A stretch of DNA of 64,000 bases, from positions 169,039 through 233,038 of the forward strand of contig CALKJZ010000014.1 in NCBI GenBank assembly GCA_937995515.1, given 5' to 3'. The position numbers and the translations under genes are program-made. Under the pieces are notes generated by a model, which saw nothing but the letters and a program-made list of their open reading frames with translations, was not told where the DNA came from and searched no databases. This document shows positions 18,579 through 28,697 of the stretch, piece after piece. How positions within the stretch are numbered: position 1 is the first letter of the stretch; each line of letters begins with the position of its first letter. Origin of the DNA: an uncultured Sphingomonadaceae bacterium. Its GTDB lineage: Bacteria; Pseudomonadota; Alphaproteobacteria; Sphingomonadales; Sphingomonadaceae.

Positions 18579-19804
18579 CCGAAGATCCTCCGGACCCGTT
18601 GCAGCCCGTCCACCAGCCGGCCGATATCCGCCTCGGTCACATGCGCGCAGATGCTGGCCCGCGCGGTCGCCGCCTCGCCGAGCCGTGCCATCAGCGGCTG
18701 CGCGCAGTGGTGCCCGGCGCGGATGGCAACGCCGGCCTCGTCGAGGATGGTTGCGACATCGTGCGGGTGGACGGAGCCGATGTTGAAGCTCAGGATCCCG
18801 AGTGGGTTGGCTGGCCCGAAGATGCGCACGCCGGGGATCGCAGCGAGCGCGTCGCGCGCCTGGGCGGTGAGCGCCCGCTCGTGCGCCTCGATGGCATAGA
18901 GGCCGACCTGTTCCACCCAGTCGATCGCCGCGTGCAGGCCGATGGCGCCGGCGATGTGCGGCGTTCCGGCCTCGAAGCGGCCCGGCGGCGGGGCGTAGGT
19001 CACATGGTCGAAGGCGACCGATTCGATCATCGCGCCGCCGCCCTGCCATGGCGGCATGGCCTCGAGGATCTCCGAGCGCGCCCACAGCACGCCGATGCCG
19101 GTCGGGCCATAGAGCTTGTGGCCGGAAAACACGTAGAAGTCGCAGCCCAGAGCGGGGAGGTCGAGCGCGAGGCGGGGGGCCGCCTGGCAGCCATCGGCGA
19201 GCAGCAGGGCGCCGTGGATGTGGGCGGCATCCGCAATGCGGCGCAGGTCGGAAAGCGCGCCCGTCACATTCGAGAGATGGGCGATGGCAACGAGCTTCGT
19301 TTCGGGCCGGATCATGCCGACGAGCGCGTCCTCGTCGATCCGGTGGTCGGCCGTGAGCGGTGCCACGTCGATCTCGGCGCCCACGCGGTCGGCCAGCATG
19401 CGCCACGGCACGATATTGGAATGATGTTCGAGCGCGGAAAGGAGGATCCGGTCGCCCGGGCCGACGTTTGCCGGTCCCCACGCCTGCGCCACGAGGTTGA
19501 TGCCCTCGGTTGCCCCGCGCACGAACAGGATCTCCTGCGGCTTCACCCGCAGGAAGCGTGCCGTGCGCGCGCGCGCAGCCTCATAGGCCTCCGTCATCCG
19601 CGCGGAGCGGGCATAGACCCCGCGGTGCACGGTTGCATAATCCTCGGCATAGGCGCGGTGGATCGCCTCGATCACCGCGCGCGGCTTCTGCGCCGTCGCT
19701 GCGGCATCGAGATAGGCCCAGTCGGCCGGAACGGCGGGAAACTCGCCCCGGAGGTCGAGGAGGCCCGAGGCAAGATGATGGGCGGCGCGCGGCAGGCCGA
19801 TCAT
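18575..19804 (-). CDS. sufS: SufS, type II cysteine desulfurase
   Basis: PLP enzyme of 409 residues that takes sulfur from cysteine for Fe-S cluster assembly. The PLP-binding lysine is K230 in FSGHKLYGPTG, and the persulfide-forming cysteine is C367 in RAGHHCAQPLM. YLDAAATAQKP at the N-terminus is typical. Histidines for PLP stacking are in LLSALEHHSN. ATGA overlaps link it to sufD upstream and sufT downstream. No sufE gene is visible in the window; SufT or an unlinked SufE may assist. Confidence 0.96.
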   Translation of the reverse strand: MIGLPRAAHHLASGLLDLRGEFPAVPADWAYLDAAATAQKPRAVIEAIHRAYAEDYATVHRGVYARSARMTEAYEAARARTARFLRVKPQEILFVRGATEGINLVAQAWGPANVGPGDRILLSALEHHSNIVPWRMLADRVGAEIDVAPLTADHRIDEDALVGMIRPETKLVAIAHLSNVTGALSDLRRIADAAHIHGALLLADGCQAAPRLALDLPALGCDFYVFSGHKLYGPTGIGVLWARSEILEAMPPWQGGGAMIESVAFDHVTYAPPPGRFEAGTPHIAGAIGLHAAIDWVEQVGLYAIEAHERALTAQARDALAAIPGVRIFGPANPLGILSFNIGSVHPHDVATILDEAGVAIRAGHHCAQPLMARLGEAATARASICAHVTEADIGRLVDGLQRVRRIFG

Positions 19805-20895
19805 GCCAGTGCCCCGAGGTGCCCGGCAAGCCGGTCTGCCAGCGGCTGCGAGAGCTCAGGGTCGGCCAGCGCGTGGAGCGCCTCGGCCGCGAAGGCCTGC
19901 ATCAGAAGCGCCCGGGCCTCCGGCCGCGGCAGGCCGCGCGATTCGAGGTAGAAGCGCTGCAGCGGGTCGATCTCGCCGACCGCGCAGCCATGCGCACAGG
20001 CCACGTCGTCGGCGAAGATCTCCAGCTCCGGCTTCAGGTTCACGGCCGCGGTGCGGTTCAGGAGCAGGCCGCGAAGCGACTGGGCGGCATCGGTTTTCTG
20101 CGCGTGGCGCGCCACTGCGACCCCGCCTGCGATCGAGGCCTGGCCCATCCCGGCCGCCACCAGCCGCCACAGCTGGCGCGAGACGGTGTGGGGAACCTCG
20201 TGCTGCAGGCGGGTGACGACGTCGAGCGCGGCCGAGCCGCTGGCAAGCAGCACGCCGTTCACCACTGCCTCGGCCCCCTCGCCCTCGAGCCGCACATGGG
20301 TTTCGGCGCGCACCGCAGCCGGCGAGGCAATCATGCTCACCTCGGCAAGCCGCGCCGCGCGCGCGAGCGCCACGTGGGCGCGGGTGGAGGCAAGGCCGTG
20401 GACGGTCTCGATCCTGAGGATCCGAACAAGCTCCGCCCCCTCGCCCAGCCGCGCATCCAGGCGGATGTTCGACCAGTGATCGGCCTCGGCATCGGCAATG
20501 GTCTCAACGAGCGTCAGCCGCGCCCCTGCTGCAAGCTCGACCCGCAGCACGCTGTGCGCCGCGCCCGAGGTGCCGAGGTGGACGCATTCGAGAAGCCCGC
20601 CGTCTTCCCCCTCGCCCACGTCCACCACCAGCCCCGCGAGCGCCTCGGCGGCGGCAATATCGGCAAGCGGGTGCGGGGCGATCGACCGGTCGGGTGCGGG
20701 GTGGGTGGGGCGGCCGGCGCTCTCGATGGCGTGGCCGCCGGCGAGAACTGCGCGCGCCGCCGGACGGACAAGCGCGAGCGAATCGAGATCGGGCAGGGCG
20801 TCATTGGCTGGCGCCGGCACCGCGCGCAGGCGCTCGGCCAGGCGCAGGTCCGCCCAGCGCCATGCCTCCTCGCGACGGCTCGGCAGCTCCCTCAT
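19801..20895 (-). CDS. sufD: SufD, scaffold partner of SufBC
   Basis: A 364-residue SufD subunit of the SufBCD Fe-S scaffold. The N-terminal SRREEAWRWADLR is the usual SufD opening, and the conserved end of the beta-helix core is seen in ADDVACAHGCAVGEIDPLQR, followed by FYLESRGL. It is shorter than enterobacterial SufD (about 420), mainly in the N-terminal region. Four-base overlaps connect it to both neighbours. Confidence 0.94.
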   Translation of the reverse strand: MRELPSRREEAWRWADLRLAERLRAVPAPANDALPDLDSLALVRPAARAVLAGGHAIESAGRPTHPAPDRSIAPHPLADIAAAEALAGLVVDVGEGEDGGLLECVHLGTSGAAHSVLRVELAAGARLTLVETIADAEADHWSNIRLDARLGEGAELVRILRIETVHGLASTRAHVALARAARLAEVSMIASPAAVRAETHVRLEGEGAEAVVNGVLLASGSAALDVVTRLQHEVPHTVSRQLWRLVAAGMGQASIAGGVAVARHAQKTDAAQSLRGLLLNRTAAVNLKPELEIFADDVACAHGCAVGEIDPLQRFYLESRGLPRPEARALLMQAFAAEALHALADPELSQPLADRLAGHLGALA

Positions 20896-21631
20896 GCCGC
20901 GATCGCCCCATAGCCTTGCGCCTCGAGACGCAGGGCAAGCTCCGGGCCGCCGCTCTCGACGATCCGGCCGGCTGCGAGGATGTGCACCCGGTCCGGCCGC
21001 ACATGGTCGAGCAGCCGCTGGTAGTGGGTGATGAGGAGCACGCCGCGATCCGGGCCACGGAATCGGTTGATGCTGTCGGCCACCACCTTCAGGGCGTCGA
21101 TGTCGAGGCCGGAGTCGGTTTCGTCGAGAAGCGCGAACCTCGGCTGCAGGATGCCCATCTGGAAGGCCTCGTTGCGCTTCTTCTCCCCACCGGAGAAGCC
21201 CATGTTCACCGGCCGCTTCAGCATCTCCATGTCGAGCCCGAGCGCCTGCGCCTCGGCGCGCACCCGCTTCAGGAACTCTGCGCCCGAAACCTCGGGCTCG
21301 CCGCGCAGCTTGCGCTGCGCGTTCAGGGCGGTGCGCAGGAACAGGAGATTGGAGACACCGGGAATCTCGACCGGATACTGGAAGCCGAGGAACAGGCCGG
21401 CGGCTGCGCGCTCGTGCGGCGCCATGGCAAGAAGATCCTGCCCGAGGAAAACGGCCGTCCCGCCCGTCACCTCATAGCCCTCGCGGCCGGCGAGCACATG
21501 GGCGAGCGTGGACTTGCCCGCGCCATTGGGCCCCATGATGGCGTGCACCTCGCCCGCCCCGACCGAGAGGGTGAGCCCCTTCAGGATCGGAGTGCCCCCG
21601 ACGCTGGCGTGAAGATCCGTGATCGCGAGCA

Positions 21632-21632
<1 letters not shown>
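20892..21632 (-). CDS. sufC: SufC, ABC-type ATPase of the SUF machinery
   Basis: A 246-residue ABC ATPase that powers conformational change in SufBCD. Walker A GPNGAGKST is at 34-42, the signature FSGGEKKRNE near 147, Walker B ALLDETDSGLD near 170, and the switch histidine lies in LLITHYQRLL. All match SufC. ATG overlaps the sufB stop by four bases. Confidence 0.97.
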
Positions 21633-23115
<1,483 letters not shown>

Positions 23116-23119
<4 letters not shown>

Positions 23120-23550
23120 GCGTGCACCTGTTCGCGCGAGGGGGCTGCGGCCGGCGCCAGCTCGGCAAGCGTCACGGCCGAAAGCGCGGCGCGGACGGCC
23201 CGGTTGACAGGTTCCCAGTGCGGCCGCGCGGGGCAGCCCTCGGCGCGATCGCATTCGCCGTGCGGCTGGGCGCAGTGGGTGAGCGCGATAGGCCCGTCGA
23301 TCGACTCGACAATGTCGGCAAGGCTGATCGCGGCGGCCGGGCGCGCGAGACTGAATCCACCGGACACCCCCCTTGCCGATGCAAGGAGCCCGCACCGGGC
23401 CAGCTGGCCGAGGAGCTTGGCGACCGTCGGCAAGGGCACGCCCGACTGGGCTGCGACCTGCGCCGCCGACATGGGCACATCGGGCGCAGACCGGGCGACC
23501 GCCACCATGACGATCACGCCATAATCGGCGAGGTTGGACAGGCGCAGCAT
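23116..23550 (-). CDS. Rrf2-family Fe-S regulator of the suf operon (SufR/IscR-like)
   Basis: A 144-residue winged-helix regulator. The N-terminal [19 protein letters not shown] and the recognition region [20 protein letters not shown] are typical of Rrf2. Three cysteines, spaced C-x6-C-x5-C in [16 protein letters not shown], are positioned to hold a [2Fe-2S] cluster as in IscR. The spacing is one residue longer than the E. coli C-x5-C-x5-C. Start is ATG at 23550. As first gene of the operon it is likely autoregulated by cluster supply; see the inverted repeat just upstream. Confidence 0.9.
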
Positions 23551-23580
23551 GCACGGGCTCCCACAAGCGACCTCGATATC

Positions 23581-23623
23581 AGACCGCTCGGGTCTCATTT
23601 AGGCCTGAACGCGCTGCCGTCAA
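23581..23623 (-). promoter_or_regulatory. Candidate suf promoter with operator-like inverted repeat
   Basis: On the minus strand a TTGACG -35 (23623-23618), 16-base spacer and TAAATG -10 (23601-23596) precede the regulator gene. Immediately after the -10 lies AGACC-cgagc-GGTCT (23595-23581), a perfect inverted repeat with a 5-base spacer, where it would cover the transcription start. Such a site suits an Rrf2 repressor. Assignment is from position and symmetry only. Confidence 0.5.
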
Positions 23624-23679
23624 GCGGCGCGACGCGCGGCGCGATGCTTGGTGCTCTGGCCGGGGGGCGGCGCGGCCGG

Positions 23680-24447
23680 TCAGCTGGCCTGGAGGTTCAC
23701 CGCTGCCTGCTTGCCGCGCCGGTCGAGTTCGAGCTCGAAGCTCACCCGCTGGTTGGGTTCCAGCCCGGCAAGGCCGGCCCGCTCGACAGCAGAGATGTGC
23801 ACGAACGCATCTTCCCCGCCATCATCGCGGGCAATGAAGCCGAACCCCTTGACGCCATTGAAGAACTTGACCGTTCCCTCATAGCGGACGCCGTCGGTCT
23901 GCGGGGTGCGGTGGCGGCGCTCGCCGAAGCCGCCGCGATCCTGGACGCCGCCTTCACGCGGCGGCCGGGGCGTCCGCTGCGGCACGGCGACGGGCTCGCC
24001 GGTGATCTTGATCTCGGTCGCCGAGATCCGGCCGTTGCGGTCTGTCAGCGCGAAGTCGAGCGGCTGGCCTTCGGCGATGTCCGAAAGGCCGGCGGCCTCG
24101 ACAGCGGAGATGTGCAGGAACACATCGTCTCCGCCGTCGTCGCGCACGATGAAGCCGAAGCCCTTTTCCCGGTTGAAGAATTTCACGACGCCAGAGGCGT
24201 GGCCGATGACGGTTTCGATCACCGGCCCGCGCGGCCCGCGCGGCGGGCCGAAGCGCCCGCCGCCGGAGCCGCCGCCGAATCCTCCCGGCCGGTCTCCGAA
24301 CCGGCTGCCGCCGCCCCCGCCGCCATAGGGCCGGCCGAACCCGCCCCCGAAGTCCGAAAAGCCGCCCGGTTCATCCCACGCGCTTTCGCGCGACCCGCGC
24401 CTGTCACCCCGCCCGCGGCCGCCGCGGCGCTTGTCGTCATAGCTCAT
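23680..24447 (-). CDS. Two-domain cold-shock (CSD) RNA-chaperone-like protein
   Basis: A 255-residue protein with two cold-shock domains, an arrangement common in alphaproteobacteria. The first (about 85-150) has VVKFFNREKGFGFIVRDDGG and DVFLHISAVEAAG. The second (about 185-250) has TVKFFNGVKGFGFIARDDGG and DAFVHISAVERAG. RNP1-like KGFGFI and RNP2-like VFLHI/AFVHI nucleic-acid contacts are intact in both. The N-terminal 75 residues are Gly/Arg-rich and probably disordered RNA-binding sequence, and the domains are joined by a Pro/Arg linker. It probably binds single-stranded nucleic acid during stress. Confidence 0.93.
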   Translation of the reverse strand: MSYDDKRRGGRGRGDRRGSRESAWDEPGGFSDFGGGFGRPYGGGGGGSRFGDRPGGFGGGSGGGRFGPPRGPRGPVIETVIGHASGVVKFFNREKGFGFIVRDDGGDDVFLHISAVEAAGLSDIAEGQPLDFALTDRNGRISATEIKITGEPVAVPQRTPRPPREGGVQDRGGFGERRHRTPQTDGVRYEGTVKFFNGVKGFGFIARDDGGEDAFVHISAVERAGLAGLEPNQRVSFELELDRRGKQAAVNLQAS

Positions 24448-24934
24448 TCGACTGTCATCTTTCCATGGTTGCACCCGCGGGCACCCGGGCCCGTGGAACG
24501 TTCCGCCCGCGGAGGTCCTCGCCCGCAAACCGGCTCCGCGATCCGCGCATGCCGCACCGGCCGACCGCAGGTCCTCCGGCCGCCAGAAGATCGGGCTGTT
24601 TCGGGGCAACACGCGTCGCGGACAAAAGAAACATGCGATGTCGGTCTGGCGAGTTCAATCGGGCGAGGCTTCAATCGAGCGAGGCGTGGCGAAAAACGAT
24701 CTCCGTGATGCTCTATAGCCGATCTGCGCGGGGAGCGATAGGGTGAATGTCGGCCCGGCGATGGCGCGCGCCGCGCGCACCGGAGTGCCTGCCGGTGTGG
24801 GCGGTATCTGCCTCGCCTTCGGGTTTCGCCTGCGGCTCGGGGTCTGGTTGCGATTTCGGGGTGTGCGTCCGCATTGCGCCTTCGGCTTGCGGATCCGGCT
24901 TGCGCCTTCGGGGTGTGCGGGCGAGCCGATGCGG
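24448..24934. other. Intergenic region upstream of the cold-shock gene
   Basis: About 490 bases. The half next to the cold-shock gene would be its leader, long as in many cold-shock transcripts. A TATAGA -10-like element (minus strand, 24717-24712) would give a leader of roughly 260 bases. A 16-bp direct duplication lies at 24654-24685. Further right, the element TGCGCCTTCGG occurs twice with related copies (about 24820-24920). Open frames here have no coding character. Confidence 0.5.
24654..24685. repeat. 16-bp tandem duplication
   Basis: TTCAATCGGGCGAGGC at 24654-24669 is followed directly by TTCAATCGAGCGAGGC at 24670-24685, with one mismatch. It lies in the presumed leader of the cold-shock gene. 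Confidence 0.85.
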
Positions 24935-25369
24935 TCAGCGCGGCTGGTCGCAGTGCCGGGGCGGGCTTGCGCCCGCGTGCCAGGCGGCAAGGCTGACCCC
25001 GCGGCCCTCGAGCGCCTCGGCGCGCCAGCTTGTCGATTCGCTCCGGCGGGCCATGTCCCGCTCCCGCCGCGCGACAAACCACACGATGGCGACCGAGCCG
25101 ATCACCAGCGCCACGAGGAGCGCTTCATAGGGCTCGGCCAGCACGAACAGCGGCAGCGAGGTGACACCAAGCGCAACAAGGAGATCGGCGCAGGCACGCA
25201 GCCGAAGATGCTGCGGCCGATCAGCGCGCGCGGTTGCGGGCGCGCCACACGCACGATCAGCCTCTTCGGCCAAGGCCAAAGCCTCGCCAGCCCGCTCGCC
25301 CGACCACTGGCCGGCCGGTCCGTCCCGTCCGCCCGCCTGCTGGCCGGCCCGCTGATCGAGATCTGCCAT
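24935..25369 (-). CDS. Small hypothetical membrane protein
   Basis: A 144-residue protein not assigned to a family. The first 60 residues are hydrophilic and Ala/Arg/Glu-rich. Two hydrophobic helices follow in a hairpin (LLVALGVTSLPLFVLA and ALLVALVIGSVAIVWFVA, about 68-105), then a basic RRERDMARR stretch and a polar tail. A GAGGAGG site lies about nine bases before the ATG at 25369. The hydrophobic pattern and ribosome binding site argue for a real gene, but there is no recognised motif. Confidence 0.5.
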   Translation of the reverse strand: MADLDQRAGQQAGGRDGPAGQWSGERAGEALALAEEADRACGAPATARADRPQHLRLRACADLLVALGVTSLPLFVLAEPYEALLVALVIGSVAIVWFVARRERDMARRSESTSWRAEALEGRGVSLAAWHAGASPPRHCDQPR

Positions 25370-25508
25370 GGAACACCGCCTCCTCAACCGCCGACTGAGA
25401 CGGCCGGAACGCGCCCGGATTAAGGGCGGCACAGACGAAGGACGCACAAACGAGGGGAGGCACGGCGGCTGCGGCCCGGCCGAAGGGCGCCCCCAGTGCC
25501 CCGGCGCC

Positions 25509-25928
25509 TCAGGGCTGGGTTGCGCCCGGGGGATCGCCTGCGGGAAAGCCCCGTGCGAGCTGCTGGTCGAGCCGGGCCGAGGCGCGGTCGCGGGCCGCGC
25601 GGCGCCGCGCGGTCTCGGCGATGCTCGCCTCCATCCGCCGCATCTGCTCGGCACTGGCTTCGGCCTGGCGGGCCTTCCAGTCGGCATAGGGCTCGCCATA
25701 GACGTGGAGCCGCGCGTCCTCGCGGGTGAGCGGCCGGCCGCTTTCGATGCTCGCCTCGACCAGCCAGTCGGCAAGGCAGTTGCGGCAGAAGCCGGCGAGG
25801 CCCATCAGGTCCACATTGGCGGCATCCTCGCGCAGGCGCAGATGCTCGAGCAGGCGCCGGAAGGCCCCTGCCTCGGCCGCCGTCATGTCCGGCTGCGGCG
25901 CCGTCTCCTGCGGTGCCCTATCGTCCAT
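25509..25928 (-). CDS. DUF1244-family protein
   Basis: A 139-residue protein. Residues of about 20-85 match DUF1244, a short alphaproteobacterial family, with the hallmark DLMGLAGFCRNCLADWLVEA containing two cysteines, and the following ARLHVYGEPYADWKAR. The C-terminal 45 residues are a charged, probably coiled-coil extension (EASAEQMRRMEASIAETARR). Function is unknown; the paired cysteines may bind a metal. Start ATG at 25928; an internal ATG at codon 15 is possible. Divergent from pyruvate kinase with 149 bases between. Confidence 0.85.
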   Translation of the reverse strand: MDDRAPQETAPQPDMTAAEAGAFRRLLEHLRLREDAANVDLMGLAGFCRNCLADWLVEASIESGRPLTREDARLHVYGEPYADWKARQAEASAEQMRRMEASIAETARRRAARDRASARLDQQLARGFPAGDPPGATQP

Positions 25929-26077
25929 CGCCCATGTCCATCGCCAAGGCCTTCCCGTCGCCGGCGCGCATGCCGGGCTCTCTGTCGCAGCCGTGCAATG
26001 TTGCACGGGCATCGGCATCGGAGGCAAGGCCCCGATGGCGACGGCCGGCGCATCCCGGCCACGGCAGAGGACGGACA

Positions 26078-27538
26078 TTGACGGACCCGAGACCGCCGCG
26101 GCAGCGGCATGTGAAGATCCTGGCGACGCTGGGCCCGGCCAGCAGCACGCCCGAGCGGATCCGGCAGCTGTGGGAGGCCGGGGCGGATGCCTTCCGGGTC
26201 AACATGAGCCACGGAACGCCCGAGCAGCGTGCCGGGCTCATCTCGGCCGTGCGCGGGCTCGAGGCGGCCCTCGGCCGGCCGATGACCGCGCTTGCCGACC
26301 TGCAGGGCCCAAAGCTCCGGATCGGCCGCTTTGCAGCCGGTTCCGTGCGCCTGGAGAAAGGCGCCCGCTTCCGGCTCGACTCCGTGCCCGAGCCGGGCGA
26401 TGCGCACCGTGTGCACCTGCCGCACGCGGAGATTCTCGCGGTGCTCGAGCCGGGCCACCGGCTGCTGCTCGACGATGGCCGGATCGTGCTCGGCGTCCGG
26501 GAGGTCGCAGACGCGCGGGCCGACTGCGAGGTGCTGGTCGGCGGCCTCCTGTCGGACAACAAGGGGCTCAATGTCCCCGACGCAGTGGTGCCGATGGCCG
26601 CGCTCACCGACAAGGACCGGAGCGATCTTGCCCTTGCGCTCGATGCGGGTGCGGACTGGATCGCGCTCAGTTTCGTCCAGCGGCCGGAAGATGTGGCCGA
26701 GGCCCGCAAGCTCATCGGCGGCCGGGCAGCGCTGATGGCGAAGATCGAGAAGCCGCAGGCGCTGGCCAGCATCGCCGGCATCCTCGAGCTGGCAGATGCC
26801 ATCATGGTCGCCCGCGGCGATCTCGGCGTCGAGCTGCCGCCGCAGGAGGTGCCGGGCTGGCAGAAACGGCTGGTCGCCCTGGCCCGGGCCGCCGGCAAGC
26901 CGGTGGTGGTGGCAACACAGATGCTCGAATCGATGGTCGCCTCGCCCACGCCCACCCGGGCCGAGGTCTCCGATGTCGCCAACGCCATCTACGACGGCGC
27001 GGATGCGATCATGCTCTCGGCCGAGAGCGCAGCCGGGCAATATCCGGTCGAAGCCGTTGCCATGATGGACTCGATCGCCCGCGAGGTGGAGCGCGACTGG
27101 GCCTATGCAGACCAGCTCGGGCTGCTGAAGACCCGGCCCGAGCCAACCACGGCAGATGCGATGTGCGCGGCGGCCCGCGCGATCCAGGCAACCGTTGGCG
27201 CGCGCGCGGTGGTCTGCTTCACCACGTCCGGCTCCACGGCCAAGCGCGTGGCGCGCGAGCGGATCCCGGCAAGCCTCCTCGTGCTCACGCCACGGCTTGA
27301 GACGGCGCGCCGGCTGGGCCTCACCTGGGGTGTGCACGCCGTCCACACGCGCGACGTGAGCGGCTTTGAGGAGATGGTGGCCAAGACCCGGCGCATGGCG
27401 CTCAGGCACGGCGTGGCGAGCGCCGGCGACCGGCTGGTGGTGATGGCCGGCGTGCCCTTCGGCGTGCCCGGTTCCACCAATGTCGTGCATGTGACGCGCC
27501 TTGTGGGCGACGAGCTGAAGCGGCACCGCCGGGCCTGA
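26078..27538 (+). CDS. pyk: Pyruvate kinase
   Basis: Converts phosphoenolpyruvate and ADP to pyruvate and ATP, the last step of glycolysis. The 486 residues hold HVKILATLGPASSTPERI, the substrate region FRVNMSHGTPEQR, LQGPKLRIGRF, the catalytic lysine in ALMAKIEKPQAL, and MVARGDLGVELPPQEVP. VVATQMLESM is followed by the C-terminal effector domain. The start is most likely TTG at 26078, with AGAGG seven bases upstream, since no ATG lies near the conserved N-terminus; GTG at 26111 is the alternative. It opposes pckA metabolically a few kb away. Confidence 0.95.
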   Translation: MTDPRPPRQRHVKILATLGPASSTPERIRQLWEAGADAFRVNMSHGTPEQRAGLISAVRGLEAALGRPMTALADLQGPKLRIGRFAAGSVRLEKGARFRLDSVPEPGDAHRVHLPHAEILAVLEPGHRLLLDDGRIVLGVREVADARADCEVLVGGLLSDNKGLNVPDAVVPMAALTDKDRSDLALALDAGADWIALSFVQRPEDVAEARKLIGGRAALMAKIEKPQALASIAGILELADAIMVARGDLGVELPPQEVPGWQKRLVALARAAGKPVVVATQMLESMVASPTPTRAEVSDVANAIYDGADAIMLSAESAAGQYPVEAVAMMDSIAREVERDWAYADQLGLLKTRPEPTTADAMCAAARAIQATVGARAVVCFTTSGSTAKRVARERIPASLLVLTPRLETARRLGLTWGVHAVHTRDVSGFEEMVAKTRRMALRHGVASAGDRLVVMAGVPFGVPGSTNVVHVTRLVGDELKRHRRA

Positions 27539-27558
27539 ACCCCGACGGCGACGGAGCG

Positions 27559-28392
27559 CTATTCCGGCGCCGGAACGCCGCCGTGGCGCCACGCCGAGAT
27601 CCGGTCGCGCAGTCGGCGCACCGGTGCGAGCACGAGCCGGTCGAGCAAGACCGCGCCGCGGCTGGGCGCCCGGATTCCATCGGCGACCGCCGCCGGAAAC
27701 CGGTCCGCCAGAAGCGCCGGATCGGTGAGGCGCCCACGCAGCTTGTTCGAGACATTGGCGCCGTGGACGACCTGCACCCAGGCTGCAGACCCATCGATCT
27801 GCACCACGGGGCCGTGACGGGCAATCTCGGTGTGGATGGTGCCAAGTGCGGTTTTTGGCTCGCCATCGGCCCAAGCCTCGAGGCGGCTGAAGAAGGGATT
27901 GGCTGGATGGCGGAGCGCATAGAGCCGCCCGGCGCCTGCGACGAAGCCATTGCGGAAGTTGTAGGAGCCGATCCGGGCACCGTTTGCCGCCACGGCGGCC
28001 TGGATCCGCTCCACGAAATCGGCTGCTATCGCGTCGTCATTGTCGAGGCCGGTCGTGAGCAGCAGCGGGGCTTCGGGCGCAAGTGTCTCACGGATCGAGC
28101 GCGGCCAGCCACTCGCTGGAAACAGGCCGGTGAAATAGGCGTGGAAGGGAAATAGCGTCTGGCAGGCGGCGATCCGTTCGCGGAACTCGGCCGGCGTCTC
28201 ATGGTCGAAATAGACCATCCATGCAAAGGCGCGCGAGGTCTGTGCGGCCACCGACGGCAGGCACACCCGCTCGAACAGGGCGAAGCGGTCGGCAAGCCAT
28301 CCCGGCTGGTTGCGCAGTCTCGCCTCGCGGCCCGGCGTGGCGAGGTTGAACCGGGTCATCACGACATGGGCGAAGGCGGGCGTCTCGGTCAT
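27559..28392 (-). CDS. Putative rhamnosyltransferase-family glycosyltransferase
   Basis: A 277-residue GT-A-like protein of the family annotated as putative rhamnosyl transferases. Markers are HVVMTRFNLATPGREARLRN at the N-terminus and MVYFDHETPAEFRERI. The metal-binding-like acidic motif LTTGLDNDDAIAADFVERIQ follows. No signal peptide. Its sugar and acceptor are unknown. It converges with pyruvate kinase; the last codons contain a perfect 14-bp palindrome (27562-27575) that may help to terminate both transcripts. Confidence 0.8.
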   Translation of the reverse strand: MTETPAFAHVVMTRFNLATPGREARLRNQPGWLADRFALFERVCLPSVAAQTSRAFAWMVYFDHETPAEFRERIAACQTLFPFHAYFTGLFPASGWPRSIRETLAPEAPLLLTTGLDNDDAIAADFVERIQAAVAANGARIGSYNFRNGFVAGAGRLYALRHPANPFFSRLEAWADGEPKTALGTIHTEIARHGPVVQIDGSAAWVQVVHGANVSNKLRGRLTDPALLADRFPAAVADGIRAPSRGAVLLDRLVLAPVRRLRDRISAWRHGGVPAPE

Positions 28393-28697
28393 GGCAGGGG
28401 CGGTCTTTCCGGCGCGCGGCCGCGCGCCCGGGCGGCGGATAGGAATGGCCAGTGCGCGCGGTCAAGGTTGCGCATCGACTGCCCTGGCGAAAGCAGCGCG
28501 CAATGGCTTGGCGCGCAATGGCTTGGCGCGCACCGGGTTCTGCCACAGGCTTTGCCCGACCCGTCCGTTGTTTCCTGCAGCGCTCGTGGCAGCCGTGGCA
28601 GGGCGCCCGGCTGCGTGGGCCTTCGTGCGGAAAGGGCTGAACGCGGCCACCTCGCCGATTGCGGCCATGCTGCGCGCGCCGGCTGGCGGGGGCGGCG
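28393..28697. other. Intergenic region with a 15-bp duplication
   Basis: About 300 bases upstream of the glycosyltransferase. A 15-bp tandem duplication (listed separately) is the only structure seen. No gene was found on either strand. Confidence 0.5.
28496..28532. repeat. 15-bp tandem repeat, two and a half copies
   Basis: GCGCGCAATGGCTTG occurs at 28496-28510 and 28511-28525, followed by a partial third copy (GCGCGCA). It lies between genes, upstream of the glycosyltransferase. Confidence 0.85.

Noticed and set aside
24743..25423. A 226-codon + strand frame upstream of the DUF1244 gene
   Set aside because: Low-complexity, no ribosome binding site, and it is antisense to the small membrane protein that has a better start and a clear helical hairpin.
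27562..27575. TTCCGGCGCCGGAA palindrome as an operator
   Set aside because: It lies in the last codons of the glycosyltransferase between two convergent genes, so a terminator role or chance in GC-rich sequence is more likely.
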